A stretch of DNA of 17,443 nucleotides, from positions 1-17,443 of the forward strand of contig JAVKDP010000015.1 in NCBI GenBank assembly GCA_040222185.1, written 5' to 3'. Shown here piece by piece: positions 1-8,990 of the stretch. Origin of the DNA: JAVKDP01 sp040222185. Its GTDB lineage: Bacteria > Bacteroidota > Rhodothermia > Balneolales > Balneolaceae. The stretch's first letter is position 1. Each line of letters starts with the position of its first letter. Below the pieces are notes generated by a model that saw nothing but the letters and a program-made list of their open reading frames with translations, was not told the DNA's origin and did not search any database. Made by a program: the position numbers and the translations under genes.

Positions 1-175
1 ATCATTAATGCAACAAGGTAGGACAAGAATCGTCAAGGTTTTATGCCTATTCTTACACTGCTAATTTCGATATTTAGCACTCGTATGAGGATTAGATGTT
101 TTCAGGCTGGAGATGTGTAAAAACTCTATCAGTAGAGTTAAGCTGCTGTTTAAATAAATTCAAAAATAAGCTGAT
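1..175. other. Left-edge non-coding stretch with a short hairpin
   Basis: No gene is supported here. A 7-bp stem (AACTCTA, loop TCAG, TAGAGTT) lies at 122-139, without a T-run, so it is at best a weak terminator for something left of the window. One plus-strand frame is open from the left edge to a TAA at 62-64 and could be the tail of an upstream gene, but 20 codons are too few to judge. An in-frame stop at 167-169 limits the start of the next gene. Confidence 0.4.
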
Positions 176-1411
176 TTGGGAAAATTTCGGGTTGTCATTC
201 TGTTATTTATTCTGATTGGAGTATTGTCTTCACTAATAGCGATCTATAATCTGGAGTCAAAAAAAAGAGCACTAACTGAGGACTTGATCGAGCTATCGAA
301 AGTGAAGTACGGTTTGTTTAGTGTAGATGAGTGGGAGGACATCTTATCCGAAATTATTACCAAACGAATAAATGAGTTTGATTTAGAGGATACTAACCAG
401 GACGAAATAAGGGAAAAGATTGCAGGTTTCCTGGAGACTACCATCGCCGAACTGGAAGAGGCCTATGACGAAAATAAAGGTATTCTTCAGAGGGTTGGGG
501 CTTCGGTTTTTGATGTTTTCGGGCATATGGAAGAAGAGATTCCAGCGATTACAGAAAGCATCATTGAGTTTATGAATGACCCGGAAAACCGGGAACGAGT
601 AAAAGAATATTTGTTTAAAAAAATGAATGAATATTCCGAAGCCACATTTTCAGAAATAGATTACTCTTTACATGACGAGATTTTGGCTGAGCAAGGTGTA
701 GAGAATAAAGTGCTTGCCATCGAAGCTCTCACCACAAAAATAGATGTACTAGGCAGCCAGCGGAGTATATACTCGATGATTCTTTTCACGTTGGTGATAG
801 GGCTATTCATAGGAACAGCTTTCACCAAAGATATAGAGATCATCGAATACACCATTCTTACTATTATTTGTGGAATATTATTGGCTGTGGGAGTTCTTCT
901 CCCCATGATTAATATTGATGCCCGGGTTTCTGAAATGAATTTTCAGCTATTGGGAGAGTCGATACAATTCACAGACCAGGTACTCTATTTTAAAAGTAAG
1001 AGCATCCTGGAGGTTGTAAGCCTTATGCTTGCAAATAAGAAGATAGATGTTGTCCTGGTTGGTTTTCTGGTTCTTCTATTCAGTGTCATCTTTCCGCTTT
1101 CAAAACTACTCTCATCACTGGCTTATCTTTATTCCGACGATCTCAAAAAGAATAAACTTATTCAGTTCCTGGTTTTCAGAACTTCCAAATGGTCTATGGC
1201 CGATGTAATGGTAGTTGCAATATTCATGGCTTTTATTGGCTTTACCGGGATTATCTCTGAACAATTGGCTGATCTTGAAAACATAGCTTTGAACCTGGAC
1301 ATTCTTACAACCAACGCCTCAAGCTTACAAGTTGGCTTTTTCATTTTTACTTCTTTCGCAATACTGAGCCTCTTGCTTTCACATAAGCTTCAGTACCAGC
1401 TTCAGAAGTAG
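176..1411 (+). CDS. PqiA-like (paraquat-inducible protein A family) membrane protein
   Basis: Predicted inner-membrane protein of 411 aa. One membrane segment (about residues 5-24) is followed by a hydrophilic, acidic, helix-rich region (25-195). Then come about four membrane segments (198-216, 225-247, 290-312, 342-361) and a last one (385-402). The C-terminal half matches the PqiA domain pattern: G-(x)n-LLPM near 239-244, a segment ending in FPLSKLL (306-312), then KWSMADV (338-344), which corresponds to the family's WSMxDVF signature. PqiA proteins of Proteobacteria work with MCE-domain partners in envelope lipid transport. No MCE gene is next to this one, the usual CxxC zinc motifs are absent, and only one PqiA unit is present, so the transport role is inference. 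The start is a TTG at 176; an in-frame TAA at 167-169 leaves no better start, and the first membrane helix begins at once. The gene faces its right neighbour convergently. Confidence 0.7.
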   Translation: MGKFRVVILLFILIGVLSSLIAIYNLESKKRALTEDLIELSKVKYGLFSVDEWEDILSEIITKRINEFDLEDTNQDEIREKIAGFLETTIAELEEAYDENKGILQRVGASVFDVFGHMEEEIPAITESIIEFMNDPENRERVKEYLFKKMNEYSEATFSEIDYSLHDEILAEQGVENKVLAIEALTTKIDVLGSQRSIYSMILFTLVIGLFIGTAFTKDIEIIEYTILTIICGILLAVGVLLPMINIDARVSEMNFQLLGESIQFTDQVLYFKSKSILEVVSLMLANKKIDVVLVGFLVLLFSVIFPLSKLLSSLAYLYSDDLKKNKLIQFLVFRTSKWSMADVMVVAIFMAFIGFTGIISEQLADLENIALNLDILTTNASSLQVGFFIFTSFAILSLLLSHKLQYQLQK

Positions 1412-1519
1412 TAAGTAGGTCAAATCCTGAGCTGATATCGGTTCGTTATACTCGAATTCCATTAAACATTCGTAGAAATCGGAGAGTTCGTTTATTCGAT
1501 CGGTAAGTACTTATGGCAA

Positions 1520-3400
1520 TTAATAAGCCATACTTAAAAAGTGCCAACGATATAGTACCAGGATATAAGAAAAGCCTATAATCGTGAATAGAGAATAATA
1601 AATTTTAGTTATCAACCATCCTGTTCCTCGCCAGAGGCGAATATTGAAATACAATAGAGCTGCTACAGTCAGTACCATGAGCCAGTGCAGGTATTTATAG
1701 ATGTACAAATGATCAGCTAATCCAAAGGCTATATCGAAGCCTCGTACAGCTTGTAAAAGAGGGATAAAAAAACCTACAATATGCCAAATAAACAACACAG
1801 CGAATATATATGCGGGAATATGGTAGTACCATGAGATTTGTTTATCAATATAAAAGGCAGGATTTCGGCGTCGTATAACCCAAATAATAAACCAGATTAA
1901 AGGTGCTAATAAATATATTGGGATCAGGACCAATGCTATTGGGTATTCATCATTGTAAAACCTTGTGCGTTCATACCATTTAGCTTTTCTATAACTATTA
2001 GGTACTTGTACACCAGCAATATTAATGCTTCGATACATTCGAGAAATATGCCCTGATTCGTCTCTTTTAAAAACAATATAAATATCAGGGTCTTTTGAGT
2101 TTCTAAATACTAAATCGGAAATGGGTATATACTCGTGCAAAGCCTGATTATGGTATGCAACCAGATTACCATCAGAATTTTCCCATATCTCGAAATTGCC
2201 GAGGAAGGTTGAAAAAAGTTCCTCTATAGTATTGTGGCTCATTCTGTTATTTCGATAAACACCAGTATAATCAGAGGGGATGATCTGTACGTCTTCTATT
2301 GTATTTGAATTAACTTGTTCAGGTAGAAACTCATCAGAAAAGTCTTTCCAAAAGCTTTCCAGGAAATTATCTGTTTCGGTATTAATGCTAATAAATAATC
2401 CGAGGTCTAATTCGGGCATCACGGCCACTATCGACAAAAACCCAGGAACCGATCCTCCTTTAACAATTCCTGAGTATCCATTTTCCAATAGTTGCTCGAA
2501 CCCGAATGTATATCCAGGAAGGAACTCATGATTGGTAAACTGCTGAGTGTACATTGAGGAGTAAGAATCCGAATTAAGTAAAACGCTACGAGTAAGAATA
2601 GCATGTACGAATGATAACATATCTTCACCTGTTGAAATGATACTACCCGCTGGTAGCGCGCTTCTCGGATAAGATTTCTTTTCAACAAACATAGCAGTTG
2701 ATTGATAACCACGAGCATAAGCAGGGTTCGAAGTATAGTTGTCCGGCAGGTAATAAGAAGAGTTGTTCATACCTAAAGGAGAGAATATGTGATCCTTTAC
2801 GTAATCCTCAAATGGCTGTTCTGTAACTCTTTCTACAAGGTGGCCAGCAAGAACATAACCATAATTCGAATAGTTGATATGTAACCCCGGGGCTTCGAAA
2901 TGTCCGGGCATATATTGATTTAGATGTGTTCCTATAGACTGCACTTCTGTCTCAGAAGGCTCCAGGTACCCAATAACCCGATCATTTATACCTCCAGTAT
3001 GTGTGAGCAGATGGAATAAGCTAAGTTTGGTATTAAAAGGGTTTTCAATTTTCCATACATCCAAATATTCATTTACATCAGTATGCATATTGAGCTGGCC
3101 TTGTTCTACCTGTTGTAATGCTGCTATTGCTGTAAAAACTTTACCAACTGACCCCAACTGAAATAGGGTAGAATCAATAGATATAGGAGTACCCAGTTCA
3201 ACATTTGCTAATCCATAGCCTTTTAAAAAAAAGGAGCCGGAACTATTTGTGAAGCCGACCACCCCACCAGGAATCAAATTGCTATCAACGGCTTGAGTAA
3301 AAAGGGAATCTGTAAATTCAGTCAAGTGTGTTTTATCAACTTGAGCAGCAGAGGTTAGGGATACTGATAGGATTAAAATAAGTGTAAGAATGTATTTCAT
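1520..3400 (-). CDS. Membrane-anchored serine hydrolase, class C beta-lactamase / DD-peptidase fold
   Basis: Exported penicillin-recognising-fold hydrolase of 626 aa. A signal peptide (1-19, ending SAAQ) precedes a beta-lactamase-type domain at about 30-345. The catalytic triads are visible: S84-V-G-K87 (SxxK), Y177-S-N179 (YxN), and KGG at 314-316 in GGSVPGF, the place of the third motif; THTGG at 133-137 is also typical of the family. A linker domain (about 370-470) and four predicted membrane helices follow (about 487-509, 527-550, 567-587, 597-617), so the catalytic domain is probably tethered outside the inner membrane. Such proteins are variously DD-peptidases, esterases or D-amino-acid peptidases; the substrate cannot be read here. 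The start is taken at ATG 3400, directly before the signal peptide; a GTG at 3412 in frame would add four residues (PIR between the two Met). It lies 104 bp downstream of the AraC gene on the same strand and may be its target. Confidence 0.8.
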   Translation of the reverse strand: MKYILTLILILSVSLTSAAQVDKTHLTEFTDSLFTQAVDSNLIPGGVVGFTNSSGSFFLKGYGLANVELGTPISIDSTLFQLGSVGKVFTAIAALQQVEQGQLNMHTDVNEYLDVWKIENPFNTKLSLFHLLTHTGGINDRVIGYLEPSETEVQSIGTHLNQYMPGHFEAPGLHINYSNYGYVLAGHLVERVTEQPFEDYVKDHIFSPLGMNNSSYYLPDNYTSNPAYARGYQSTAMFVEKKSYPRSALPAGSIISTGEDMLSFVHAILTRSVLLNSDSYSSMYTQQFTNHEFLPGYTFGFEQLLENGYSGIVKGGSVPGFLSIVAVMPELDLGLFISINTETDNFLESFWKDFSDEFLPEQVNSNTIEDVQIIPSDYTGVYRNNRMSHNTIEELFSTFLGNFEIWENSDGNLVAYHNQALHEYIPISDLVFRNSKDPDIYIVFKRDESGHISRMYRSINIAGVQVPNSYRKAKWYERTRFYNDEYPIALVLIPIYLLAPLIWFIIWVIRRRNPAFYIDKQISWYYHIPAYIFAVLFIWHIVGFFIPLLQAVRGFDIAFGLADHLYIYKYLHWLMVLTVAALLYFNIRLWRGTGWLITKIYYSLFTIIGFSYILVLYRWHFLSMAY

Positions 3401-3504
3401 TCGAATAGGCACTGTAAACTTGTAAGAGCAGTATAATCAAATAACGCAGGAGTGTTGCGGGTTTACAGGGAGTTGTATTGCCAGAATTATAAATCTAGCA
3501 ATAT

Positions 3505-4578
3505 TTATAGGATTAGTCTTTTTCTGTATTCACTAGGGTTAGTTCCGATAAGCTTTTTAAAATTAGTATTGAAGGAGGAGATAGAGCCATAGCCCGCATC
3601 CTTGGCTATTGCTTCTATTGTAAGATGTTGATTTTTGGATAGGATTAAATTTTGTCGGGCTTCTTCTATTCGTAGATGATTGAGATAAGCATTGAAATTG
3701 TATCCTAGCTCCTGATTAATAGTCTGAGAAATTTTGGGTACGGGTATGCCAGTAATTTTTGAAAGACCCGGAAGAGAAAGAGAGGCATCCAGAAAGAGCT
3801 TTTCGTTTTCAACATGCTTCCTGATTATAGTCATCAGGTTTATTTTATCATTCATTGATAGAGAGGAACTATGATATTTAGTCCCAAAAGTACCTTTGGA
3901 TAACGAAAACAAATAAATAGTAAGGGCAATTACAAAAATACTAAGAATGCCCAGATCAATATTTCCTGCAAATAAGGTAAACCCTAAGAAGTATCGAAGT
4001 ATGCTGGTAATCCAAAGCAAGCTGAAGAAGCTTATTACGTAAAAACTTACAGGGCTTTTGAACAATAGGTGCCTGATACCCTTCCAGTGATAAGATTTCG
4101 ATAGCAAATAATAGATTACAAATAAGTAAGCAAATTGTTGAACTCTGCGAATACCGCCCCATAAGAGTGAGTCAAAACCAAGACCTGAATACAACTGTTT
4201 AATGTATAAGACTTTGCTGTATGAAGGTTCTGCATATAGAGGGGTAAAATATAAGAAGCATGCAAGGGAGGGTATTATATGAAGAGAATGTGCCCATTTA
4301 AGCCGAAGGTGCGGGTCTAAGTCTGATCGGAATAAAAAATAAACAGCAGGGCCTGCTAATAGAATAATTGGTGTATTCAATCGAATCAAAAAAGGGTAAT
4401 TCAGGATAAAACCTGAGTTAAATACAACACCATAAAAAATCTCTACAGATAGAATCGCAATGAGTATTGAGATAGTGAGATCTTTTACCCTTCTTTTATT
4501 AAGTGCGCTCAGGTACTTTATGAGGATTAACAAAGAATACGATAATCCTATTACCAAAAATACGGTAAAAAAACTCAT
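3505..4578 (-). CDS. Membrane-anchored AraC-family transcriptional regulator
   Basis: A 357-aa protein. The N-terminal two thirds (1-228) hold about seven hydrophobic helices (approximately 3-21, 35-53, 68-84, 98-113, 147-161, 178-197, 207-226). A C-terminal AraC-type double helix-turn-helix follows at about 250-355. The DNA-binding part shows the family pattern: the first helix-turn-helix at about 266-290 (SLPGLSKITGIPVPKISQTIN), and the second at 320-342 with AIAKDAGYGSISSFNTNFKK, followed by the G-x-(N)-P-S-E-Y-R-K signature at 345-353. Regulators with a multi-helix membrane sensor fused to HTH_18 are common in Bacteroidota; the signal is unknown. The ATG start has no strong ribosome site, as is usual in this group. 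The serine hydrolase downstream is the most likely regulated or co-transcribed gene. Confidence 0.82.
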   Translation of the reverse strand: MSFFTVFLVIGLSYSLLILIKYLSALNKRRVKDLTISILIAILSVEIFYGVVFNSGFILNYPFLIRLNTPIILLAGPAVYFLFRSDLDPHLRLKWAHSLHIIPSLACFLYFTPLYAEPSYSKVLYIKQLYSGLGFDSLLWGGIRRVQQFAYLFVIYYLLSKSYHWKGIRHLLFKSPVSFYVISFFSLLWITSILRYFLGFTLFAGNIDLGILSIFVIALTIYLFSLSKGTFGTKYHSSSLSMNDKINLMTIIRKHVENEKLFLDASLSLPGLSKITGIPVPKISQTINQELGYNFNAYLNHLRIEEARQNLILSKNQHLTIEAIAKDAGYGSISSFNTNFKKLIGTNPSEYRKRLIL

Positions 4579-4662
4579 AACATTAATTTGTCATTGTTTA
4601 GCCAATGTCCCAAAAAATGAAGAAACCTTAAGACATCTAGAAATCCTACGAAATTACTCAAA

Positions 4663-4688
4663 CACTTGATACATATTTATTTCAAGTG
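4663..4688 (-). terminator. Possible weak terminator after the LytTR regulator gene
   Basis: A 7-bp perfect inverted repeat, CACTTGA (4663-4669) and TCAAGTG (4682-4688), with a 12-base AT-rich loop begins directly after the TAA of the response-regulator gene. On the minus strand it is followed only by TTTGAG, so termination would be weak. It could also be a protein-binding palindrome upstream of the AraC gene. Confidence 0.3.
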
Positions 4689-4689
4689 C

Positions 4690-5436
4690 TTATTTGATTC
4701 CCAGGTATGCTTTAACCTCTTTCACCCTTCTCCTGGAAACAGGGATCTGGGAACTATTCGAAAGTTTAAGTTCATAGGTTCCCGAAAACCAGGGAATCAG
4801 TTCGCTAATGTGTTTAACATTTACCAGGAATGAACGGTGTGACCGTACAAATCGTCCTTCATCCAGTCTTTTATGTAGCCCCTCCAGTGTGCCTTCAATT
4901 CTAAACCGATTTTCACTGGTATAGGCAAAAAGCAATTTGTCATCTGCTTCAATATATAATACATCGTTTATATCCAGGATATGGATGCCGCGACCTTTTT
5001 TGGCTGTAAGCACATGCAGAGGCTTTTCCTTTCTTTCGTCAATCGCTTTTTGTAAAGAGTCTTCCTGCGCTTTTTTGAGCTTAGATAAATTTTTAAGTCG
5101 GTCAAAGCAGCTTTGAAGTCGCTCCAGGCGTACAGGCTTGGTGAGGTAATCCAGTGCAAATACTTCGAAAGCCTTTATAGCATATTGATCATACGCGGTC
5201 ACAAATACTATGTAGGGTTTGGGGTTTTCAAGCAGTGATACCACATCAAAACCATCCAACCCTGGCATTTGGATATCAAGAAATACAACATCAGGCTTCA
5301 GTGTGTTGATTTGTTCAATAGCCTCCGAAGCTTGTCCGGATTCTCCAATAATAGTCAGGAAATCACCAGAGTGATCAATTAAAGAACGAAGACGATCTCT
5401 TGCCAACGGTTCATCATCTACCAGGTAAGCTTTCAT
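4690..5436 (-). CDS. LytTR-family response regulator
   Basis: Cytoplasmic two-component response regulator of 248 aa. The receiver domain (1-120) shows the acidic pair D7-D8, phosphoacceptor D54 in VFLDIQMPG, T80 in FVTAYDQYA, and K100 in YLTKPV. A linker follows, then a LytTR DNA-binding domain (about 142-245) with VLYIEADDKLLFAY, FVRSHRSFLVNVKHI and IPVSRRRVKEVKAYL. LytTR proteins bind direct-repeat DNA sites and commonly control envelope or surface functions. Its ATG overlaps the stop of the kinase gene as ATGA (5433-5436), so the pair is translationally coupled and is almost surely a cognate system. The LytTR site it binds is not identified here. Confidence 0.93.
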   Translation of the reverse strand: MKAYLVDDEPLARDRLRSLIDHSGDFLTIIGESGQASEAIEQINTLKPDVVFLDIQMPGLDGFDVVSLLENPKPYIVFVTAYDQYAIKAFEVFALDYLTKPVRLERLQSCFDRLKNLSKLKKAQEDSLQKAIDERKEKPLHVLTAKKGRGIHILDINDVLYIEADDKLLFAYTSENRFRIEGTLEGLHKRLDEGRFVRSHRSFLVNVKHISELIPWFSGTYELKLSNSSQIPVSRRRVKEVKAYLGIK

Positions 5437-6542
5437 AACGCAGCTGGCTGTATGGTTTTGATTTCTTTTTCATCCAAAGGGAAGCGCAGAATAAGTCCTT
5501 CATTACTAATTGCTCCATCAACTTCATCGCCAAAGTTCAGCTTTAACCGTTGGAATACATTCGAAAGCCCGGTTCCTTGTTCTAAGAGTTTGCTAAAATT
5601 ATGATGTGCAAATCCTGGCCCGGTATCTGATACCCTGATTTCAAGAGCTTTATTTTTCAGATTGATATTCAAAGACACAATATGATTTCCTTCTTTCTTA
5701 CTAACGCCATGTTTGATAGAATTCTCAATTAATGGTTGAAGGGTGAGAACTGGTATTTGAATTGAATGTAGTTCTTTCGGCACATTTAGCTGTACTGTCA
5801 ATCGCTCTTTAAATCGAGCCTTTTCGATATTCAAATAGAGTTGAACTATTTCAAGTTCTTCTTTTAAAGTCGCAGACGGATGATCACTGGCACGGAGCGT
5901 ATATCTAAATACATCAGCAAGGTCTTCGGTAACAGCTTCGGCTTCTTTAGGTGAAATCCTGATTAGGGCAGCAATAGAGTTTAATGAGTTGAATAAGAAA
6001 TGTGGATTGATTTGAGCTCTTAGCGCGCTTAATTCTGAATCGACCCTGCGCTTATCGGCTTCAACAGATCGTCGCATATACGCTGATGCATAGAAAAAAC
6101 CATTGGTCATTAAGATTCCAACCAGGCTTATCAATGCAATTATGGAAAGCCCAAGTTCAGATTTAGATGTGTCCATTTCTGCCTGGTCATAAATAAATGC
6201 ATGAAGTGCCCCTGTCAGGATAAACCCAAGCCCGAAGCCTAGAATTGAATTTACGACCTGCGCCAGAGCATGAAACACCAGCATCCGGGGTTTTTGGAGA
6301 GGAAAGTATTTTAACAAAGGTTTCCAGGTGACTCCAAAAATGAACAAAAAGAGGAAAGCATAGATCCCGGCGAAAAGGAAGCCATCTCCTTTAAAAGTTT
6401 CCGTATCCGGCGGCATGAGGTCATTGAAGATCCGAGTACTTGTAAGCCCAAGGGTTAAGGTTAAAAAAACCCAGAACCCAACCAGCATCTTCAGGAAATT
6501 TTTCGGGGTTTCGATAGAAGAATATGAAATTGGTTGGGTCAT
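5433..6542 (-). CDS. LytS/YehU-type sensor histidine kinase
   Basis: Inner-membrane sensor kinase of 369 aa. Four hydrophobic helices lie in the first 155 residues (about 17-33, 54-72, 88-113, 132-152), with no large extracellular sensor domain. The His_kinase (PF06580) block follows with phosphoacceptor H181 in INPHFLFNSLNSI. The ATPase domain shows the N-box LQPLIENSIKHGV (268-280, N274), the G1 box DTGPGF (307-311 region) and GTGLSN (323-328). This class pairs with LytTR regulators, as here (4-bp overlap with the downstream gene). The ATG start lies 23 bp after the stop of the TonB receptor gene, which suggests that the receptor, kinase and regulator form one operon. Confidence 0.93.
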   Translation of the reverse strand: MTQPISYSSIETPKNFLKMLVGFWVFLTLTLGLTSTRIFNDLMPPDTETFKGDGFLFAGIYAFLFLFIFGVTWKPLLKYFPLQKPRMLVFHALAQVVNSILGFGLGFILTGALHAFIYDQAEMDTSKSELGLSIIALISLVGILMTNGFFYASAYMRRSVEADKRRVDSELSALRAQINPHFLFNSLNSIAALIRISPKEAEAVTEDLADVFRYTLRASDHPSATLKEELEIVQLYLNIEKARFKERLTVQLNVPKELHSIQIPVLTLQPLIENSIKHGVSKKEGNHIVSLNINLKNKALEIRVSDTGPGFAHHNFSKLLEQGTGLSNVFQRLKLNFGDEVDGAISNEGLILRFPLDEKEIKTIQPAAL

Positions 6543-6565
6543 GGGATGATGATCAGGAAAAAGGA

Positions 6566-8854
6566 TCAGAATTCAAACTTAAAGCCACTTACAGGAAGCA
6601 GGTTAAATTGAGTAGCACGGTCAACTTGCTGAGTTTGAATATTCCAGAAATCCGTTTCCACATTTTGGCGGTTGTATACATTCCATACTTCAAGGAATAC
6701 TACAATATTGGTTCTTTTCATAAAAAAGCGGCGATCAACACGAGTGAAAAGAGAATGATATGCCGGATAACGTTCTTCATTAAATCGCGATGTATCGAGT
6801 ACTTCTGTATTCTCGTTTGCAGAAGCAACAGCGTCAACCGGAGTATAAGCCCGGCCACCTAAAATACTCCAACGCACACTTACTTCCCATAAATCATTCG
6901 GACGGTATCCACCAATCACACTAAATAAATAGCGATTATCATAGTTTCGTTCCTGCCAGGTTCCGGTGTAGTCTTTATGTTCAGTCCTGAAATAAGAAGC
7001 AGAAATCATACCGTAGAAGTCGACCGCAAGCTTCTTTTGAATAAGAACTTCAACTCCTCGTGAATAAGCTTCTCCATTATCTTCAAGTACATCATAGAAT
7101 TGCTGGAAAGCATCAAGGATGTAATTTCGGTCTCCAACGGAATTGACGGCTGGCAAAATGGGGGCATTCCGGTACTCTTTGTCATACAACTCAATAGTCA
7201 GCTTGGTATCATCGGTGAGTAAGTAATCCATTCCAAGTACAAACTGATTCGAACGGGTACTTTTTAAATCAGCCAGTGAAGCATTTTGAGAGATCAAATA
7301 TCGGGGAACAGCCTGGTAATAAATTCCTGTAGCAAAGCTTAAGCCTAATCGATTGGTCGCCTGGTACCGGGTTTTAAACCTCGGTGACAGGTTCAGGTCT
7401 TCATTGTAAGAGTTATAGGTAGATCTTAACCCAAAAGTGGCTGAAAGTTTACTATTCGGTTGAACGGTATAGGAAGCGAAAGCAGAACTCAGGCTACCAT
7501 TTACATTATCATCACGTGTGAAGTCGGGACGGTTTTCACCAGATTGATTGGTTTCCGCAGCAATAAAGTAGTCATAATCATTTTGTTCAGCTCTTAATTC
7601 AAGTCCAAACTCAACACTATTCTTTGGGTTAATTCTGAAGAAGGAGTTTGATCGAAGTACAGCCATTGACTCTCTGGAATCGAAATCAAGTGCAGTGTTT
7701 TCTGTTAAAACGTCGGTAAGAAGTTGTTCCTGCCTTCTGGTTGAATAAGAAAGTGAAGTATTAGTATATCCTTTTCCCCATAAGTGCTGCCAGTTTAATC
7801 CGGTAGTATTTTGATCGTTTTGATTAGAAATAGCATCCGCAAAACCTTCATCAAAGGCTTCCTCAATATCATTTTCAAACAAGCTGGTACCATAGATGTT
7901 GAGGAGAGTAATTTTATTTCGGTTGTTCGGTTCAATAGTAAGTTTTGCCTGTGCGTCAGCAAAAGAAGGAGCTCCACCGGCATTGATGGCATTGGCGATA
8001 AGATCTAAATAACTTCTCCGGGCTGAGACAAGGAAGCTAGTATTTTCAGAAACTGGCCCGTCCAGGTTAAATACAAAACCAGCAAGGTTTGCCCCAAGGT
8101 CGCCTCGAAGTCGTTCTGAGTTACCATCCCGGTACGAAATGTCAGAAACGGAAGAAAGATGGTTGCCAAACTTTGATGAAAAGCCCCCGGCAGCAAATTC
8201 AATATCAGATACTAGTTCGGTGTTCACTAGACCAATGGGGCCGTTAGACTGTCCGCTTTGGGTTCTGAAATGACGAACTTCAGGTAAAGGAATATTATCG
8301 ATGTAATATCCATTCTCCGTGGGGCTACCTCCGCGGACAAGCATATCCTGGCTTGTTTCACCTCTCGAAGCAACACTTGGAAGAGCATTAAGAACTCTAG
8401 CTAATTCCTGGGCAGCACCCGGTGATCGGCGCAACTCTTCTGGCGAAAAGGAGACTTTACCGATGCCATCGGTAGAGCTCTCAGAGAAATAACCTGAAGT
8501 AACTGTGATTTCTTCTCCCTGAACTGCTGCCGGGTTCAGCTTGATTTCAATAATCTGCTCTCTGTTTGAGCCAACAATAATGTCTGGGATGGTTCTTGTT
8601 TCAAAGCCAATATAACGAACCACCAAAGTGTAAATACCAGGTGATAGTTTTTGAATGGCAAAGTTACCTTCCAGATCAGTTGCAGTTCCAGTCAGTGTTT
8701 TCTCAATCAGGAGATTTACACCGATAAGAGGTTCAAGCGTTTGGGCGTCCACTACCGTTCCGGTAATAGAGCCCTCCCGCCTGGTATCAGATTGTGCCAG
8801 GATCGTTATTGGCACGAGTAATAGAATGAATAGTAATAGGAGTGAACGAGTCAT
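6566..8854 (-). CDS. TonB-dependent receptor with N-terminal carboxypeptidase-regulatory-like domain
   Basis: Outer-membrane receptor of 762 aa. It has a signal peptide (about 1-20, ending ILAQ), a carboxypeptidase-regulatory-like beta-sandwich (about 29-106: GTVVDAQTLEPLIGVNL, then TDLEGNF and GIYTLVVRYIGF), and a plug domain (about 120-230, with LARVLNALPSVASRGETSQD and VRGGSPTENGYYIDNIPLP). A 22-strand-type barrel follows and ends in the aromatic terminus GFKFEF expected for BAM-dependent insertion. The ligand is unknown. There is no SusD-type partner, so a polysaccharide-utilisation locus is not indicated. The start is placed at ATG 8854, right at the signal peptide. An in-frame TTG at 8884 would add ten residues but falls inside a TACTTTTG promoter-like box. 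It probably heads an operon with the LytS/LytTR pair. Confidence 0.9.
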   Translation of the reverse strand: MTRSLLLLFILLLVPITILAQSDTRREGSITGTVVDAQTLEPLIGVNLLIEKTLTGTATDLEGNFAIQKLSPGIYTLVVRYIGFETRTIPDIIVGSNREQIIEIKLNPAAVQGEEITVTSGYFSESSTDGIGKVSFSPEELRRSPGAAQELARVLNALPSVASRGETSQDMLVRGGSPTENGYYIDNIPLPEVRHFRTQSGQSNGPIGLVNTELVSDIEFAAGGFSSKFGNHLSSVSDISYRDGNSERLRGDLGANLAGFVFNLDGPVSENTSFLVSARRSYLDLIANAINAGGAPSFADAQAKLTIEPNNRNKITLLNIYGTSLFENDIEEAFDEGFADAISNQNDQNTTGLNWQHLWGKGYTNTSLSYSTRRQEQLLTDVLTENTALDFDSRESMAVLRSNSFFRINPKNSVEFGLELRAEQNDYDYFIAAETNQSGENRPDFTRDDNVNGSLSSAFASYTVQPNSKLSATFGLRSTYNSYNEDLNLSPRFKTRYQATNRLGLSFATGIYYQAVPRYLISQNASLADLKSTRSNQFVLGMDYLLTDDTKLTIELYDKEYRNAPILPAVNSVGDRNYILDAFQQFYDVLEDNGEAYSRGVEVLIQKKLAVDFYGMISASYFRTEHKDYTGTWQERNYDNRYLFSVIGGYRPNDLWEVSVRWSILGGRAYTPVDAVASANENTEVLDTSRFNEERYPAYHSLFTRVDRRFFMKRTNIVVFLEVWNVYNRQNVETDFWNIQTQQVDRATQFNLLPVSGFKFEF

Positions 8855-8856
8855 TA

Positions 8857-8892
8857 GAATACTTTTTGTGAAAATTCGATACAAAAGTATTC
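8857..8892 (-). promoter_or_regulatory. Promoter-like box with a 10-bp inverted repeat before the TonB receptor gene
   Basis: Read on the minus strand, GAATACTTTT (8892-8883) and AAAAGTATTC (8866-8857) form a perfect 10-bp inverted repeat with a 16-base spacer, ending two bases before the ATG at 8854. The left arm and the next base contain TACTTTTG, which fits the Bacteroidota -7 consensus TAnnTTTG; I see no convincing -33 TTG at the right distance. The repeat may be an operator of a dimeric regulator or, if transcription starts further upstream, a 5' leader hairpin that sequesters the start. Confidence 0.45.
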
Positions 8893-8990
8893 CTGATATC
8901 AGAGTTCTAATTGGAGAAGAAGATTAACGGAAGAAAAAGAAGATGAGCGGTAGAGTGGGGGAGATGAGTGGTTTTGGGAAGTCTTCTACA

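Noticed and set aside
1412..1519. Terminator between the convergent genes ending at 1411 and 1520
   Set aside because: No convincing stem with T-run was found in these 108 bases.
1520..3400. Antibiotic-resistance beta-lactamase
   Set aside because: SxxK and YxN are present, but the C-terminal four-helix membrane part and extra domain fit the general serine hydrolase/DD-peptidase group; resistance is not supported.
6524..6862. 112-codon plus-strand open frame opposite the receptor 3' end
   Set aside because: Antisense to the receptor barrel, with no recognisable protein character.
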